From the NCBI GenBank assembly GCA_005765155.1, contig VCCP01000003.1, positions 186,001 through 250,000 on the forward strand: 64,000 bases of DNA, written 5' to 3'. The stretch is from Zelopaecilomyces penicillatus. Lineage: Eukaryota > Ascomycota > Sordariomycetes > Hypocreales > Pseudodiploosporaceae. Shown here in pieces: positions 34,845 to 46,325 of this stretch; positions within the stretch are counted from its first letter, which is position 1, and every line of letters begins with the position of its first letter. The translations under genes and the position numbers were made by a program. The notes beneath the pieces are model-generated. The model was not told the DNA's origin, did no database searches, and saw only the letters and a program-made list of their open reading frames with translations.

Positions 34845-35909
34845 GATGACAGAATAGTGCTTGCGATTCTCCGCAATACTACCTGGAATGAGGAAAGAAT
34901 TATAGGTCTGATGCCGCCTGACCCCGACTTTAAGAAAGAGTCTTGGATAAAAGTTTATCCATTTCGCATGTAGAGGTTACACAAATTAGATTGGGTGATG
35001 TAGCCATGATGCAGCCAGTCGCGGGGTGGTTCTGGCCCAACCCATGTCCAACATCACAGAATGGCAAAAAGTGGAATTTCATCCTATCGTTTCGTCTTCT
35101 TTGAGATCGAACCCTTGACCCTGGGTTTACTTGACTCTCGGATATACACCTGCAGATATATACCGTTGAGCCACGGGTTATGTCTCTACGGTTTTTAATC
35201 ATCCATTATATAGGTCTGACACAGGTGCGTGGCAGCTGGCGATGGTGGCATCGCTTGGGGAAGTGGAAGCGGAAGTCGCACTGATGAGAGCACCGACATT
35301 TCTCCGACACCTGATGGAACACGCTGGTTATAATGAGGGAGTCTGAAAGGTACTACTAGTTTTAATTACTATCTCTATAGATATAAATCACTTTTAAAGT
35401 CTTGGCTGTCTTTACACACCCAGTTAAGTGCTTGTTAGATCTAATCCATCATTTTGACTCACTGAATTAAATTAATGGATATTGGAAACTTCATTGAAGA
35501 ATTAACTCACAACACTGCATCATCCATCGTCATGACTTTTGACTATTGGTTGTTGGTTGGACGGGAAGATATTGGATGCCGTTGGCATTCCGAGCCGTTT
35601 GCAACACACGATGCAGCCACCATTTCCCAACACGGCACCACTGAAAAGCCACAATGACGTGTTAGATGTCGACAACTTCAATGGAAGACAGCTATAACTT
35701 ACCATTGCTGCTCACTTCGACTACTTTTCTCTCCTCTAATTTGCATTGATACAACTGTTACTGCAACAGGAAATCAGCACCACGAACACGACTCTTCGCA
35801 TCGAGCGGCTCTCTCTTCAATAATAACGTCCGACTCAAAAGACATCAAGGCAATTACCCCTAAAACAGACAATGTTCACTGGATCTGAACCGGATAATGC
35901 TAGTCCAGC
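34845..35909. other. Intergenic region
   Basis: Divergent promoter region between the BTB gene and the C2H2 gene. It contains a tRNA-like box pair on the minus strand (35099-35183) that does not fold well. No gene is supported. Confidence 0.45.
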
Positions 35910-36827
35910 ATGCCACACTCCACTGGCGATGCGGCTTTGGAGATTCGCACCAGGGCATCCCATCCTCTGACCGAATTTCGATGCTGTGACTGCGACAAAG
36001 GTTTCGTAGCCTTGTACGCATTACAACAACATCTGAAAGACAAAATCCACAAGGTTCCCAACCCGGTCCCGAAACCGGTCCCGAAGAAAAAACCTTGCTG
36101 TGGGAAATGCGATCGAGAATTCAAGAACAAGAAAGCGCTACAACAGCATATGGATTCGGTGGTCCATTGCCCCATCAGCAACATCGGATGTCTTGCTGGC
36201 AAGTTTGGCTGTGAGGCTAGATTCACAAGCCCATCCGCAATGATTCATCACCTCGAAAGTGGAAGCTGCCCTTCTGGATTTGACCGCGAGCTTCTCAACT
36301 CTGCTATTATACAGCACGATGTCGACCACATCATTACCAGTCGCGCAGCCCAGGATCTCCTATCCCCTACCCCATCATCATTCGAATCATTAACCCCGGA
36401 ATGTTGGACACCCAGCACAGACACAGAAACCGGCGGCGCTCTTCTCACACCCTCAAGTGGCCAACTCAGTGTGCCCTCTTTGTTCAACACAAGCATGATT
36501 GTGAATTTGAACAAAGTTACGTCTTTACGCTGTCCTCTTTGCCCACCAGATCATCGAGCTTTTAAAACACAGCAAGGTCTCTGGAGTCACATAGCTTCTC
36601 CTGCTCATGCGCTGAAGATATTCAACTGTCCGTTAGTGATACTGGGACCTGGATCAAAGAAAAAGAAAGGACATCAGAAAACGAAGCATTTCTCAACACT
36701 GAGTGGGCTTGCTCAGCATATTGAAGCGGGAGCTTGTAGAGGTGGGATGTCCGGGTTGAAGGCGTCGGTTGCGTATCTGGAGGGAAAATTGGCGTCCATG
36801 GGATTATCTGTAAAACTACTATGCTGA
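35910..36827 (+). CDS. C2H2 zinc-finger protein
   Basis: Intronless, 305 residues. The start at 35910 is fixed by an in-frame TAG at 35901. It has several C2H2-like fingers: FRCCDCDKGFVALYALQQHL (C-x2-C ... H), CCGKCDREFKNKKALQQHMD, and an atypical CLAGKFGCEARFTSPSAMIHHL. After a Ser/Thr/Pro-rich linker comes another Cys/His cluster (LRCPLCPPDHRAFKTQQGLW) and a last segment ending QHIEAGACRGGM. Such fungal multi-finger proteins may bind nucleic acid, but the degenerate last finger could serve protein contact. The gene lies next to the ankyrin-deaminase pseudogene with no evident functional link. Confidence 0.75.
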   Translation: MPHSTGDAALEIRTRASHPLTEFRCCDCDKGFVALYALQQHLKDKIHKVPNPVPKPVPKKKPCCGKCDREFKNKKALQQHMDSVVHCPISNIGCLAGKFGCEARFTSPSAMIHHLESGSCPSGFDRELLNSAIIQHDVDHIITSRAAQDLLSPTPSSFESLTPECWTPSTDTETGGALLTPSSGQLSVPSLFNTSMIVNLNKVTSLRCPLCPPDHRAFKTQQGLWSHIASPAHALKIFNCPLVILGPGSKKKKGHQKTKHFSTLSGLAQHIEAGACRGGMSGLKASVAYLEGKLASMGLSVKLLC

Positions 36828-37298
36828 TCTACTGATTTTTTTTGTAATGAATTCTAGTCTTCAGTTTGTTCATGGATTCTATTGGTGTGCAATAAATACA
36901 AGTTGTATATGAGAACAGCTCATCATCGTACAAGCACACATAATACACATGAGCCATTCTGCATTGTTACCGCCGTACTCAAAAGGTAGTTCTCAGGCTG
37001 GGGATGCGTCGAATAGGTTGGGTCTTTGTCATCTATGTATGCAACCCTTCATTTCAGCTGTGTTAGGTCTGGGCCATTCATTCATCAGAGAGTGTTGGGC
37101 TTCCATGCAGTCATGATCTTGTACCATCTGAGTTGAGACCAAGTGCGGGGTTTATATTATACATTATATTAGTGAAATAAATGTTGCGGTCCGAAAACGC
37201 GGCTTTCATACTAAGAAGCAAGTCTTTGCCTTGTTCCTCTCCCCTCTTCCATTATACCTCTCCTGTCAAAAATCATTCCCTTTCCACATCCTTATAGG
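36828..37298. promoter_or_regulatory. Intergenic region before the ankyrin-deaminase locus
   Basis: 3' flank of the C2H2 gene and presumed promoter of the next locus. No further feature is seen. Confidence 0.4.
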
Positions 37299-39058
37299 AT
37301 GGCTACTAGGCCATCTCCATGTACAACTGTCGAAGTGCTCTACTGGGATGCATCGAACGTTCATGTTAAATGTTCGTACTGCGAAGAGATGCATCGGCAC
37401 GGCATGGCGCTACCGGGTATACGTACATCGCATTGTCATCCTGGCGGCCACTATGAGTTCAAATTCCCTATTGATGAGGCCAGTGGACTTGTCGGCTATG
37501 AGATTGACAAGAAAGGGATAAGTTTCGTGAATGTTCGTCTGGATACCTGCCAAAGAGAACGGATCAAACGTTTGTCAGACACCGACGATGGCGAATTGGT
37601 CAATCAGTTTGACTCTGCCATGAGAATATCGGTTCCAGAATCAAGGCCCGATCCAGATTTGCATCTCTACAATGATTCAACAGAGAACATAACCATACCT
37701 TTGTCTGATGGCGACACATTTGAGCAAGCAAGGATTCTGTGCGCAGTTTCTGAATGTGTCACTGGCGATTTGCCTGCCATAGGCCAATATCTCGACACGT
37801 CGCCCGAAGCCAAACTATTTCTACACGGGAAGGACGAGACTGGCAATACCACATTGATCATGGCTGCAGCAGAGGAGAGTCACGAGATGGTGTCACTGCT
37901 TTTACAACACGGCGCGGATGCAAACACAATCAATGATGACGGTCGAAGTGCGCTCATGGAAGCGGCGCTCTGGGGCCGGATAGAAAATGTAAAGGCGTTG
38001 CTCAGCTTCAATGCCGACAAACACCTTCGAGACCGTCACGGTCGTTGTGCGATGGATTTAGCCCAACAAGATTCCAATAACCAAAAGGAGAGATATCGGC
38101 GTTCTCGCCTTGCGGCTCAGGAGTCCGTCCCCGAACGTGACAGAGACAGGCGTCATATCATGATCTTACTGGGTGACTCTAATCCTGAGATGCGGCCTGC
38201 ATACACTGCACCATTATCGACGAGTGACCTGAATAATTACTCGTTCAGAAAATCCTAAGCTGAAAGGTCAATAACGCTTTGCGGCCCCATTCAAGGCTAC
38301 TCTGTGCCGCACATCACCAAAACTGCGGCGTATCTTCATCGGGGTGACCAATTTGCTCCTGTACCAGCAACCAGTGGGTGGTATGCCAATGCTTTACCTC
38401 CGCAACTAAGAAATGGACCTCCCTGGATCGATCAAGTCTACTATATCGCATCAATTATTGGCCATGAGTTCGGCGATGCACCAAATCCAGACTGGGACCA
38501 AGGAAAACCCGGCCAGTATAATGCCTCCCATGCAGAGAAGAAGTTGATTGCCTACTTTTTAGACAAGCATGTGTTCTTGCCTCAAGATACGGAACCTAAT
38601 CTACAGCTGGAAAATCCATCCGTGATATGCAAGATAACCTGACGATTGGAGACGAGGTGCCTGCAGTTTGGAGAAGGGTGCATATGCTCGCATTGAAGAA
38701 GAAAGGTTTAAACCTCGAGCTCTTCGAAGCAAGTGATCGATTACTTGGTGACTTGTATGACGAGAAAGAGATTGAACGACTAAAGAATGAGATCAATGCT
38801 ATCGATGATGAGCTGTCCAGCCTCGAGTCCAATGCTGATGTCGCTGAATTGAGGAATGAGCAGAGGAAACTGCGTAATCTGGTCAAGAGAAAGAAGACAC
38901 ACGGTGACCTAATGAAGCTGAGTCAATCTGCGCCCGCAGTTTCATTAAGACGGGCAGTCATACTGAGCAGTAACAAAATCTGCGCGGATTGTGAGGATTT
39001 CAAGCAAAGGGTGAATGACATGTTCCAGCTGGATATTACAATGAACTGGTGTACTTGA
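37299..39058 (+). pseudogene. Ankyrin repeat / DYW-type nucleic-acid deaminase, broken
   Basis: Three consecutive open stretches make up one gene. The first (37299-38258, 319 residues) carries ankyrin repeats (about residues 187-265: TTLIMAAAEESHEMVSLLLQ, then HGADANTINDDGRSALMEAA). It ends at an in-frame TAA. The frame continues at once with the deaminase half: GPIQGYSVPHITKTAAYL, then the HAE zinc/catalytic motif in YNASHAEKKLIAYFLDKH. A TGA at 38640 ends this frame, and one base out of frame (38627-39058) the domain resumes, ending in KICADCEDFKQRVNDMFQLD with the C-x2-C ligands and a terminal NWCT. DYW-type deaminases edit cytidine in RNA or DNA; fungal members joined to ankyrin repeats were noted in comparative studies of the deaminase fold. 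No intron of normal size removes either lesion, so at least two defects are present. The function of the intact fungal form is not established. Confidence 0.72.
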
Positions 39059-40058
39059 ACTGAGTCTTGGGGACATGTACGAAATGGATCTATTTCTGTT
39101 ATCTGATCTCTATGTATTGAGAAACTATTTATTAAAGTACCAGTACTCTCTTCGTATCTTGTAGATGTATTGCATTCCGCCACGCTCTACCATTCGTCAA
39201 TCACCACGTCTCGCTAGACAGCCTCAGATTCATCCAACCAATACCATGAACCAGTAACATCCCCCCCATTTCCCCCATTCCCTGCTGTAACCAATCTTCA
39301 TTTTCGCACGAATTCTCATCCTTAGCCTGTGCTGCCTGCTCTCTGCCTAGGATGTCTCAACCCACCATGCACGCGCTCCCCAGGCCTTCTGCATCCCATA
39401 TGCATCCACTACAAAACGCCATCCGTAGTCTGCCTAGCCAAACCATTGGATATGCTTTCTCTAGATTTTTGTATCATTTTTCTAAAATTCACGGTAAATG
39501 CATGTTAGGCGTGCATTATCACTGCTCTCAATGTTCCCCTCCATCTTGCTCACCCAATGGCACCGAATCTAGGCAACAACCGGATGCGGGGAATGAACCA
39601 TTGGGCATCATGTAAGGCGTTCACACCACATCACTGTCTGTTATCATATTTGTCCCACACATGCAGAACATTTCACTCATTAACGGTTTTTGCGGGTGAT
39701 TCTGCTAGGCGGTGATGCAGGCATATGGATTATGTACATGCGGATGCTGGTCTGTGGTAAGTCTTTGACAGGGAAAGCGAGGCCGGGCAGCGGTGTGGGT
39801 GGTGATTGATAAAACAAACGACATGCCTCCCATCCACTTGCATCCTCTGATCTGTTTTCTTTCTTGTATTCCCATTCCCATTTCCATCTCGTCAGTCTCT
39901 GATTCACACCAAACCTCATCCCAACTGGCTCTCACAAACTCCCAAGAACCCAACACTTAAGATACCCAACTCTCGCAACCCAATACCCTTCTTCTCACTT
40001 ACAACCCCTTCAACCGCCCATCTATATACAACACATACAAGACATATACACACCAATC
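39059..40058. other. Intergenic region
   Basis: Contains one 87-residue open frame (described separately) and otherwise nothing that I can support. Confidence 0.4.
39352..39615 (+). CDS. Possible small protein, unrecognised
   Basis: An 87-residue open frame from ATG with two CxxC-like Cys pairs in its second half (CMLGVHYHCSQCSPPSC). No family recognised, no signal peptide. It may be chance; listed because the Cys pattern is suggestive. Confidence 0.2.
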   Translation: MSQPTMHALPRPSASHMHPLQNAIRSLPSQTIGYAFSRFLYHFSKIHGKCMLGVHYHCSQCSPPSCSPNGTESRQQPDAGNEPLGIM

Positions 40059-40994
40059 ATGTCTCTACTTCACTGCCTCGGCGCCATAGCCAACCTCGAA
40101 GGCCTCTTCGACATTAAACTCCCCAAAGACCTCGACCACCCCTCCACTCTCGCCGCCCAAGACCAGCGCATCCGCGTCCTCGAACGCCGCTGCTCCATCG
40201 CCGCCCCGCCTCCCATCTCAGACACCTCTGCGCCCGCGCTCGCATGGCGTCTCTGGAGACTTATGCGTACCATTTGGGTCCGAGATACGCTGGGCACGCA
40301 GGCATATGTCCATTTACTAGGAGACAGCGGTTCCAGCGTGATAACCATGGAGATGGTGCGCGTGGCGGCCGATAGTATCGGAGAGGGTCTGACAACACCG
40401 AGTGGTGGTCGTTCGTCGTGTGCTTCATCGACTGTTAAGAGCGAGGAGATAAGTACTGAAAAGGTCGAGCACGGAAGCAAAGACGAGTCTGTCAGCGAAA
40501 CCCAAGAACTCTGCATCCTCCTCCAGCGTCTCTGTTGGCTCGCTGGCAAAAAGAGACTCCGCTTCGACCCCGTCCAAGACGACCTCGCATGCGTCTACTC
40601 CGTCGCCATCAGCATCTCCCTCGAAAACGAAAACCCCCACAGAGGCATAGTCTTCCCACCACCTCCACCACCAACCCTCCCTCCTCCGGGGATCCCACCA
40701 CCTTTTCTCACACCCGGCAACTTCAACGGCCACCATCCTCCACCCCCTGGTATCGGAAGAAGGGGCAAATCCTGCTGTGGATGCTGCGCTTGCAGATGTC
40801 ATCATAACAGGCCGATTTCTGCGCCGTCCAGTTCGAGCCGCAGCAGTAGCAGCAGTAGCTATAGCGAGCGAATGCCTCGTCTGCGGCGACGACAGCGCTG
40901 GTTTGGATGGCTGGGTAAGCTGGCGTTTTGGAAGAAGAGCGGACGACGGTGTAGAGGCGACGACTCGTCTTCGTCGACGACGTATCTGGACTGA
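40059..40994 (+). CDS. Proline/serine/cysteine-rich hypothetical protein
   Basis: Intronless, 311 residues, the start at 40059 in an AATC-ATG context. No known domain. Visible features: a helical N-terminal half with Trp/Arg (LAWRLWRLMRTIWVRD), a second helical stretch (ELCILLQRLCWLAGKK), a run of prolines around 200-215, a Cys cluster at 239-247 (SCCGCCACRCHH), a Ser-run at 257-268 and a basic, Trp-containing C terminus. The GC-rich codon use and long uninterrupted frame support a real gene. A role in protein scaffolding, or palmitoylation at the Cys cluster, is possible but not shown. Confidence 0.6.
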   Translation: MSLLHCLGAIANLEGLFDIKLPKDLDHPSTLAAQDQRIRVLERRCSIAAPPPISDTSAPALAWRLWRLMRTIWVRDTLGTQAYVHLLGDSGSSVITMEMVRVAADSIGEGLTTPSGGRSSCASSTVKSEEISTEKVEHGSKDESVSETQELCILLQRLCWLAGKKRLRFDPVQDDLACVYSVAISISLENENPHRGIVFPPPPPPTLPPPGIPPPFLTPGNFNGHHPPPPGIGRRGKSCCGCCACRCHHNRPISAPSSSSRSSSSSSYSERMPRLRRRQRWFGWLGKLAFWKKSGRRCRGDDSSSSTTYLD

Positions 40995-41681
40995 GGGTTG
41001 ATGCAACAGTGTATGGGGACCAGTGTTTGGTTGAGAGTCCATGGCGGAGACCGTGTGTTGGAATGTTCCATTTTCTTTGCTTGTCTCTATTTGCTAAAAA
41101 GCAGGTCTCGGGAGTTAATGATGTGCTCGTGGGAATAATGACGATTATGATGAATGAAGCAATGGTGTTTATGATAGTAATAGCTAATGGTATTTACCAA
41201 GCTTGACAATCCACCTCCCTTGACTTCACACAAGCTAGAAACGCGACACATGTAAACACATTGGTCAAAAAGCGCTAAAGGTGGTGTATCTGTATATATG
41301 ACTATTATGTCTATTCGAAAAACCCAAAAGAAAAGAAAATATCAAAGAAAACGCTACGCATGTTATGCAGGTCCGCCTAGTACAACCCATTCAACTCAAC
41401 TATCCAAGGATCACAACAAAATAGAATGACGAGGCCGCCTCTTGTGGCCAGGGGGGTATCACCGTGATTTCAAGCGCGCCAGCAGCTTTTGCGCCGACCT
41501 CGGGGGAATCAACAAAAGGACAATATGTAGGAGCAATGAGAACAACAAGGGGAGAATGAATAAGACGCCGTGTAATGGAGTTGCAGTTCCTTCATCCGAA
41601 TATGCAAATCTTAACCCAAGAAAAACAAAACACCTCTAACAATGCATTCGTGCAATCATAGGACCAACACCACCGACTTGT
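40995..41681. other. Convergent intergenic region
   Basis: 3' flanks of the proline-rich gene and the coiled-coil gene. No gene is supported. Confidence 0.5.
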
Positions 41682-44107
41682 TTAGCTGGTGGCACTCTCT
41701 TCCTGTAGACCCTCGGCCAGAGCAGCGTGGTCAATTGTCTCGACAGTTACCTTGGCGGGCGCCCCTTTGCGTCGTTGGGCTGCCCAATATTTTTGAAAAC
41801 CAGGGATAGGGCCTGGTTGGTTAATCCCAGGAGCTCTGCGTACGTCTGGCTCCGACTCCTTCTCTGGTAGCTTGGCCGTGGGCACGTTGCTGGCAACAGG
41901 ACCAGATGCCCCTCCCCAAGGTCGCCATCCTACCCATTTTCCAATGCCGCTCCCAGAGGTGTTATGAGAGGTCTGCGACGAGTTGGTTGATAGAGTTTGA
42001 GATGCAGGACTGGATGACAACCTGGGGGTGTGGTAGCCGGCAAAATGATCACGAAGGGCAGCATCGCTCCGTTTGGCATATGTTCGCGAAAGAATTGGTT
42101 GAGCAGTAACGCCAGTAACAACAGCATCAGCGCCACCAAGAGGTCGCAATGTCATCTGGCTCGGCCGCGACGTAAGAGTGTGGATGTCAAGTCCCCCGCT
42201 CAGCGACATGATGGACTCATGAGACGCCACACGTCGCAATCGCGGCACGTGAATAATGGATTCGGCCTTGGCGCTTTCTGGCTTTTCCATTATCGATGGT
42301 TCTGCAGACCTTGCCTGGGTCTGTGCTGGAGCCACTGATTCAAAGTCTGGTTGCGAGTCCTCGTCCTCCTCGTGTATGATACTATTGGCGAATCTTCGAC
42401 GTGGAGAGATAAGCGGCGGCATATTCGTTTCACGATCTATGATCGACAAGGATTGAAAGCTGCAGGAGGAGGCCTCTGAAGCCCGCTTGTTATGGGCTGG
42501 ATGCCATGATGGGGACATTGGATCGAAGCTAGTCGTGGGTGAAGTTGAAATCTCTGCGTCGGGTGGTGGGTGATCAAAGACAAAACCATGTTGATTCTGT
42601 GGCGAACTAGGGACAGATGAAGAGAATTCCGAGGACGGTGTCGAATAGCTTTGCCAGTTGTTGGAGGATCTCGCCATCGTAGGAGTGACATGGTTAGGTA
42701 TCGGAGAAGACATTCCCCAGGGACTTGATGGTCGCGGGGTTGAGGAGGCGGATCGTGTGGGAGGGGTGAAAACACCAGGCAGGAGGCTGTGACGCTTCTT
42801 TTTGCTCTTGCGCGGTTCTTGCTTGGGGCCGACATGGTAGTGGTGGTGAATGTGAAGCTCCTGTGATATTCTTGGTGTTTCCTGTTGGGGTTCGAGCTCT
42901 GCCTTGAGGGTCGAAGCAGAGCTGGTGCCTTCCAAACGAGATGGCAAAGGCTGATGATACATGAGCTGTTCTCGTAATGATTGGATCTCGTCATTAGAGT
43001 TGAGCAGCATTTCTCGAAGTTCCGCCATGCCAAGCTGCAAGTTGGCATTGTCCTGCAGGAGGTCCCGTACAAAATGGCCGACGATTTTGTTGCTGGCCTT
43101 TTGGTCGGTGACATTCTTGCTCACGGCGGCCCCCTTGAGCCTGGAGGCGGCCACATCAAGTTGCTTTTCAACCTCACGTTGACGTTCCATTCGCTCAACT
43201 ACCTCATGGTGGCGCTCTTGCTCCTGGCGCGTCTCTGTTTCCATGCGTTCGAGCTGGTCCTGCATGTCTAAGATTCCGCGTTGTGCCTCCTTAAAGCGCT
43301 GCGAATGAGAGCGAGCCTCCTCCTTGGTTGTCCGAAGTTCTCCATACAGCCTGTCTTGCTCTTCCTCAAGGACGGCGAGGTGACGTTCGGCATCGGCGGC
43401 CCTGTTGGCAGCACTTTCGAGACGACGGACAGCTTGCTGGGAGGCAAGAAGACTAGCCTCGAGGCTGCGGATCTTGGTGTCGGAATCAGATATGGTGGTG
43501 TTGAGGGCTTCTAGCGTGTCGAGCAAGTTGTTATTTTCTTCAACCTTGTTGGCGTTTTCCGTCTCGAGTTCTAATTTTTCCATTTCTAAACGTTGTATGC
43601 GTGCGTTTAGTTGTTGTCGATCGCGTTCTGCATCGGCCATATAGGCTTCGTGCCTAACCAGCAGGGCCTGACAAGGGACGGTTAGTGAGGGCGCAATATT
43701 GTTTCAGGATGACGTTGGTGAGAAGAGGGATGAGTGGGTATCAAAACAGCAGAAGGGACGACTTGGCCCAATCATCGCTGGCTGGGCTTGCCCCACGAAT
43801 TCATGAGCCATTGGCAAAGGACAAAGGAGCGTGGTCGTCAAGCCCGCGGCCCGTCCAAACAAGATGCAGCAGTTCACAAGGAAAATACACGTACCTGGCC
43901 CAGTTGCGCGGCCGTGTGGACATCTTTCTCAACGGTCTCCAGAATAGAGCAGTTCTTTCTAAGAAAAACACAGTCGGATCGGCCGCAGCAGCAGTGCAGC
44001 GCCGAAGAGGCGGGTTCATGACGAGCTCGGTCCGCTCTGTCCATGTCGTGAGCCATCGAGGGGGAGTAAGGTTTAATTGCGGAGGGCCGCGGATTGGCAC
44101 GCAGCAT
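41682..44107 (-). CDS. Large fungal coiled-coil protein
   Basis: Two exons, 43895-44107 and 41682-43667, joined in phase 0 through a 227-nt intron, encode 732 residues. Exon 1 starts MLRANPRPSAIKPYSPSMAH and has a Cys-rich HCCCGRSDCVFLRKNC stretch before the conserved ETVEKDVHTAAQLGQ; exon 2 resumes ALLVRHEAYMADAERDRQQL. Residues about 72-300 are a long coiled coil of E/Q/L/R heptads, including FVRDLLQDNANLQLGMAELR. The C-terminal 400 residues are Ser/Pro-rich and disordered, with short basic patches (KQEPRKSKKKRHS). I recall this architecture from other ascomycetes but cannot give it a name or a function; cytoskeletal or septum-associated scaffolding would fit. The start is chosen by conservation; longer upstream frames are low complexity. 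Confidence 0.72.
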
Positions 44108-46325
44108 CGTCTTGGACGTGGGAACTGGATGGCCGAGGCGCGATCGCGACGAACATGATCCTGGATAAACGACGAGTGTGCAGTCCAAGTGCGGATGGCG
44201 ATGGGGGTGTTGTGATGACGAGAAGAAGCAGATGCGAAGCCGAGAGAGCTACGGAAGAAGAAGAGCAAAGAGGCCACCAGAGAGAGGCCGTCCTCTTGAG
44301 CGAGGCTGGGTTAGAGGTGGGTGGGTGCTGCGAAGGTTTGACTAAGGGTCCAGGGGCGGGACGCGGACGAGAGCGAGGGCAGCAGTGAGCACCACTGGAG
44401 CAGCTCTAAGACATGTCGCTGTAGAAGCAATCGTCAAAGGGCTGTAGGAAATAGGCCAATGGATAGGATAAGGCGTTGGTTTAATGGCCTAGATGGTCTT
44501 CGGTCGGACGCACACGCGTTGATGAAAGAGAGTGGCAGATGGGAATCAGAAGCAGCGCGACTGGGAGTTTCACGGGTTAATCAGGAGCGTGAAGGCTGCA
44601 AAATTGACACTAAATGAGATGGCCCTGGCATAAAGCGGAAGGCGGGGGCATTTTGGTGGGGTGCAGAGTGCTGCACAGCGCTACATAGTGCTGCGTTCTC
44701 TGCTGAAGAGCCCACTGTAGCATCCACTGTAACCTCCCACTGGTCCCTCCCGCCTGGAACACGGAAGCCGTTTTCGGCATCGTTTGCACTATTAATACAG
44801 GGGTCGGGTCCATTAATTCGTTAATTACGTGCCTGGCGAATGACGATGACCAAAGCCACATCTAGCTGTTCTTCACATGGCAGCAAAGCCACATCTCCCA
44901 TCACAACTCTTCTCCTCACAAACATCAAGGCGCCCATGTTTTCGACATCCTGAATCCATCGTGTCTTCCATCTTTCACTCTCAGAGCAAAGCTGACCAGT
45001 TCAGCCGCTTATCCTGAATCAATGATGCAGCACCCTGTTCCAGCCTCCTACACAGCAGTCCAGGCGTCGTGAGACTGATTGGCCCCCCCATCTTGCTGCA
45101 TTATGCATGGGCTGGGTTCTCGTTTCGGCGCCAGAGCTGCATCAGAAGCTGCACAGCGAGCACCAACCTCCCTGCCTTGCCTTATCATAGAAAAGCACCA
45201 ACGAAACGCGACAGCGACACAATCAATTGGTTTGCAGTCGATAAGCAAACATTGCGTCACTCTAGCGACGATAAAGCGGTGACTGGTAGGTCTGCTCTTG
45301 GCGCGCGTCGTAGCCTATCATCTCGACCTCGGTCACCGTCGGTGTGGTTGTGGATGTGCGGCAGGGGCCGGTCTTGCAGGACTTTGGCAAGCTTGAGTAG
45401 CGCGGCTTTTGACATTGACCGTTATCGTCTTGTCATTGTTGACATTGTCAGACTTTGACCTTTTTATTCAAGGAGTCTCGAGCATAAACACAGGCAGTTG
45501 TGCTCTGTGGTGAGATACCTAGTCGTAGTGTGTAGGTACTTGTCGTTCAAGCTGCTAGATAACGCCCAGAACCTGAGGTACTTCTCAAGCAAGCTGCCTC
45601 TCTAGCGAGCCACTTACAAGGTACCAAGCACGAGCATGAAGAAGCATTGGTACACAGGTCGGATGACGTGCCCATCTCCACAGAGGGTTGGATCACGTAG
45701 GCAACAACAGGGCAGAAAGATACCGCCGATATAACAGTACCTAGTTTACTTGACTGAGATTAATATATATTTCTGGAGATTGCCGGATATTAGTAAATTT
45801 ATCAATTAAAATTTCTTGGGTGGTCGCGACATAACGTAAAAGGCCTTGTAGAGGATTATTAGTCATTCAAGGATGGCCCTGTCCCGTATTCGTATTACAG
45901 GTACCTGTACCACGTCTTAAAGCTGTCCCTCCCCCACTATGACGTTCGCCAATCAGCGTCACCACTTTGTCATCTACAACACATCGCATCGACACCTCTG
46001 TCGTCACCACTTGAGCTCCCAAGCTGCCCAATAGTGCCGTCGTCACTGCTGTGTGGGCAACCTACAGACAGCGTCTGGATACTCTAGATAGCATTTTGCT
46101 GCCGCGACTCCGCTTCTACGGCGCATTCCTTCACTGGAAAGGCTGGTTGGTGGGTTGCTTGCCTGGTAGAGCTCCGTAATCATTCGTTCGTCTTAAACTG
46201 CTCCCCACGACGCAATCAGCATCAGAGCTCTGCCGTTTTGCGAGCGTGCTGTAGCAGAATCCTACCCGTCATTAGTAAACAGCCTTCCCATTCCCCTCAG
46301 CACCAGAGTGCATCCGCAATTCCAC
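44108..46325. other. Divergent intergenic region
   Basis: Promoters of the coiled-coil gene and the Rieske-FAD gene. A short AT-rich stretch near 45764 resembles the 10-bp repeat elsewhere, and a CATAACG heptamer sits at 45830. No gene is supported. Confidence 0.5.

Noticed and set aside
35099..35183. tRNA-like boxes on the minus strand (TGGCTCAACGG, GGTTCGATC)
   Set aside because: Boxes are present but the T stem and acceptor do not pair, so no tRNA gene is called.
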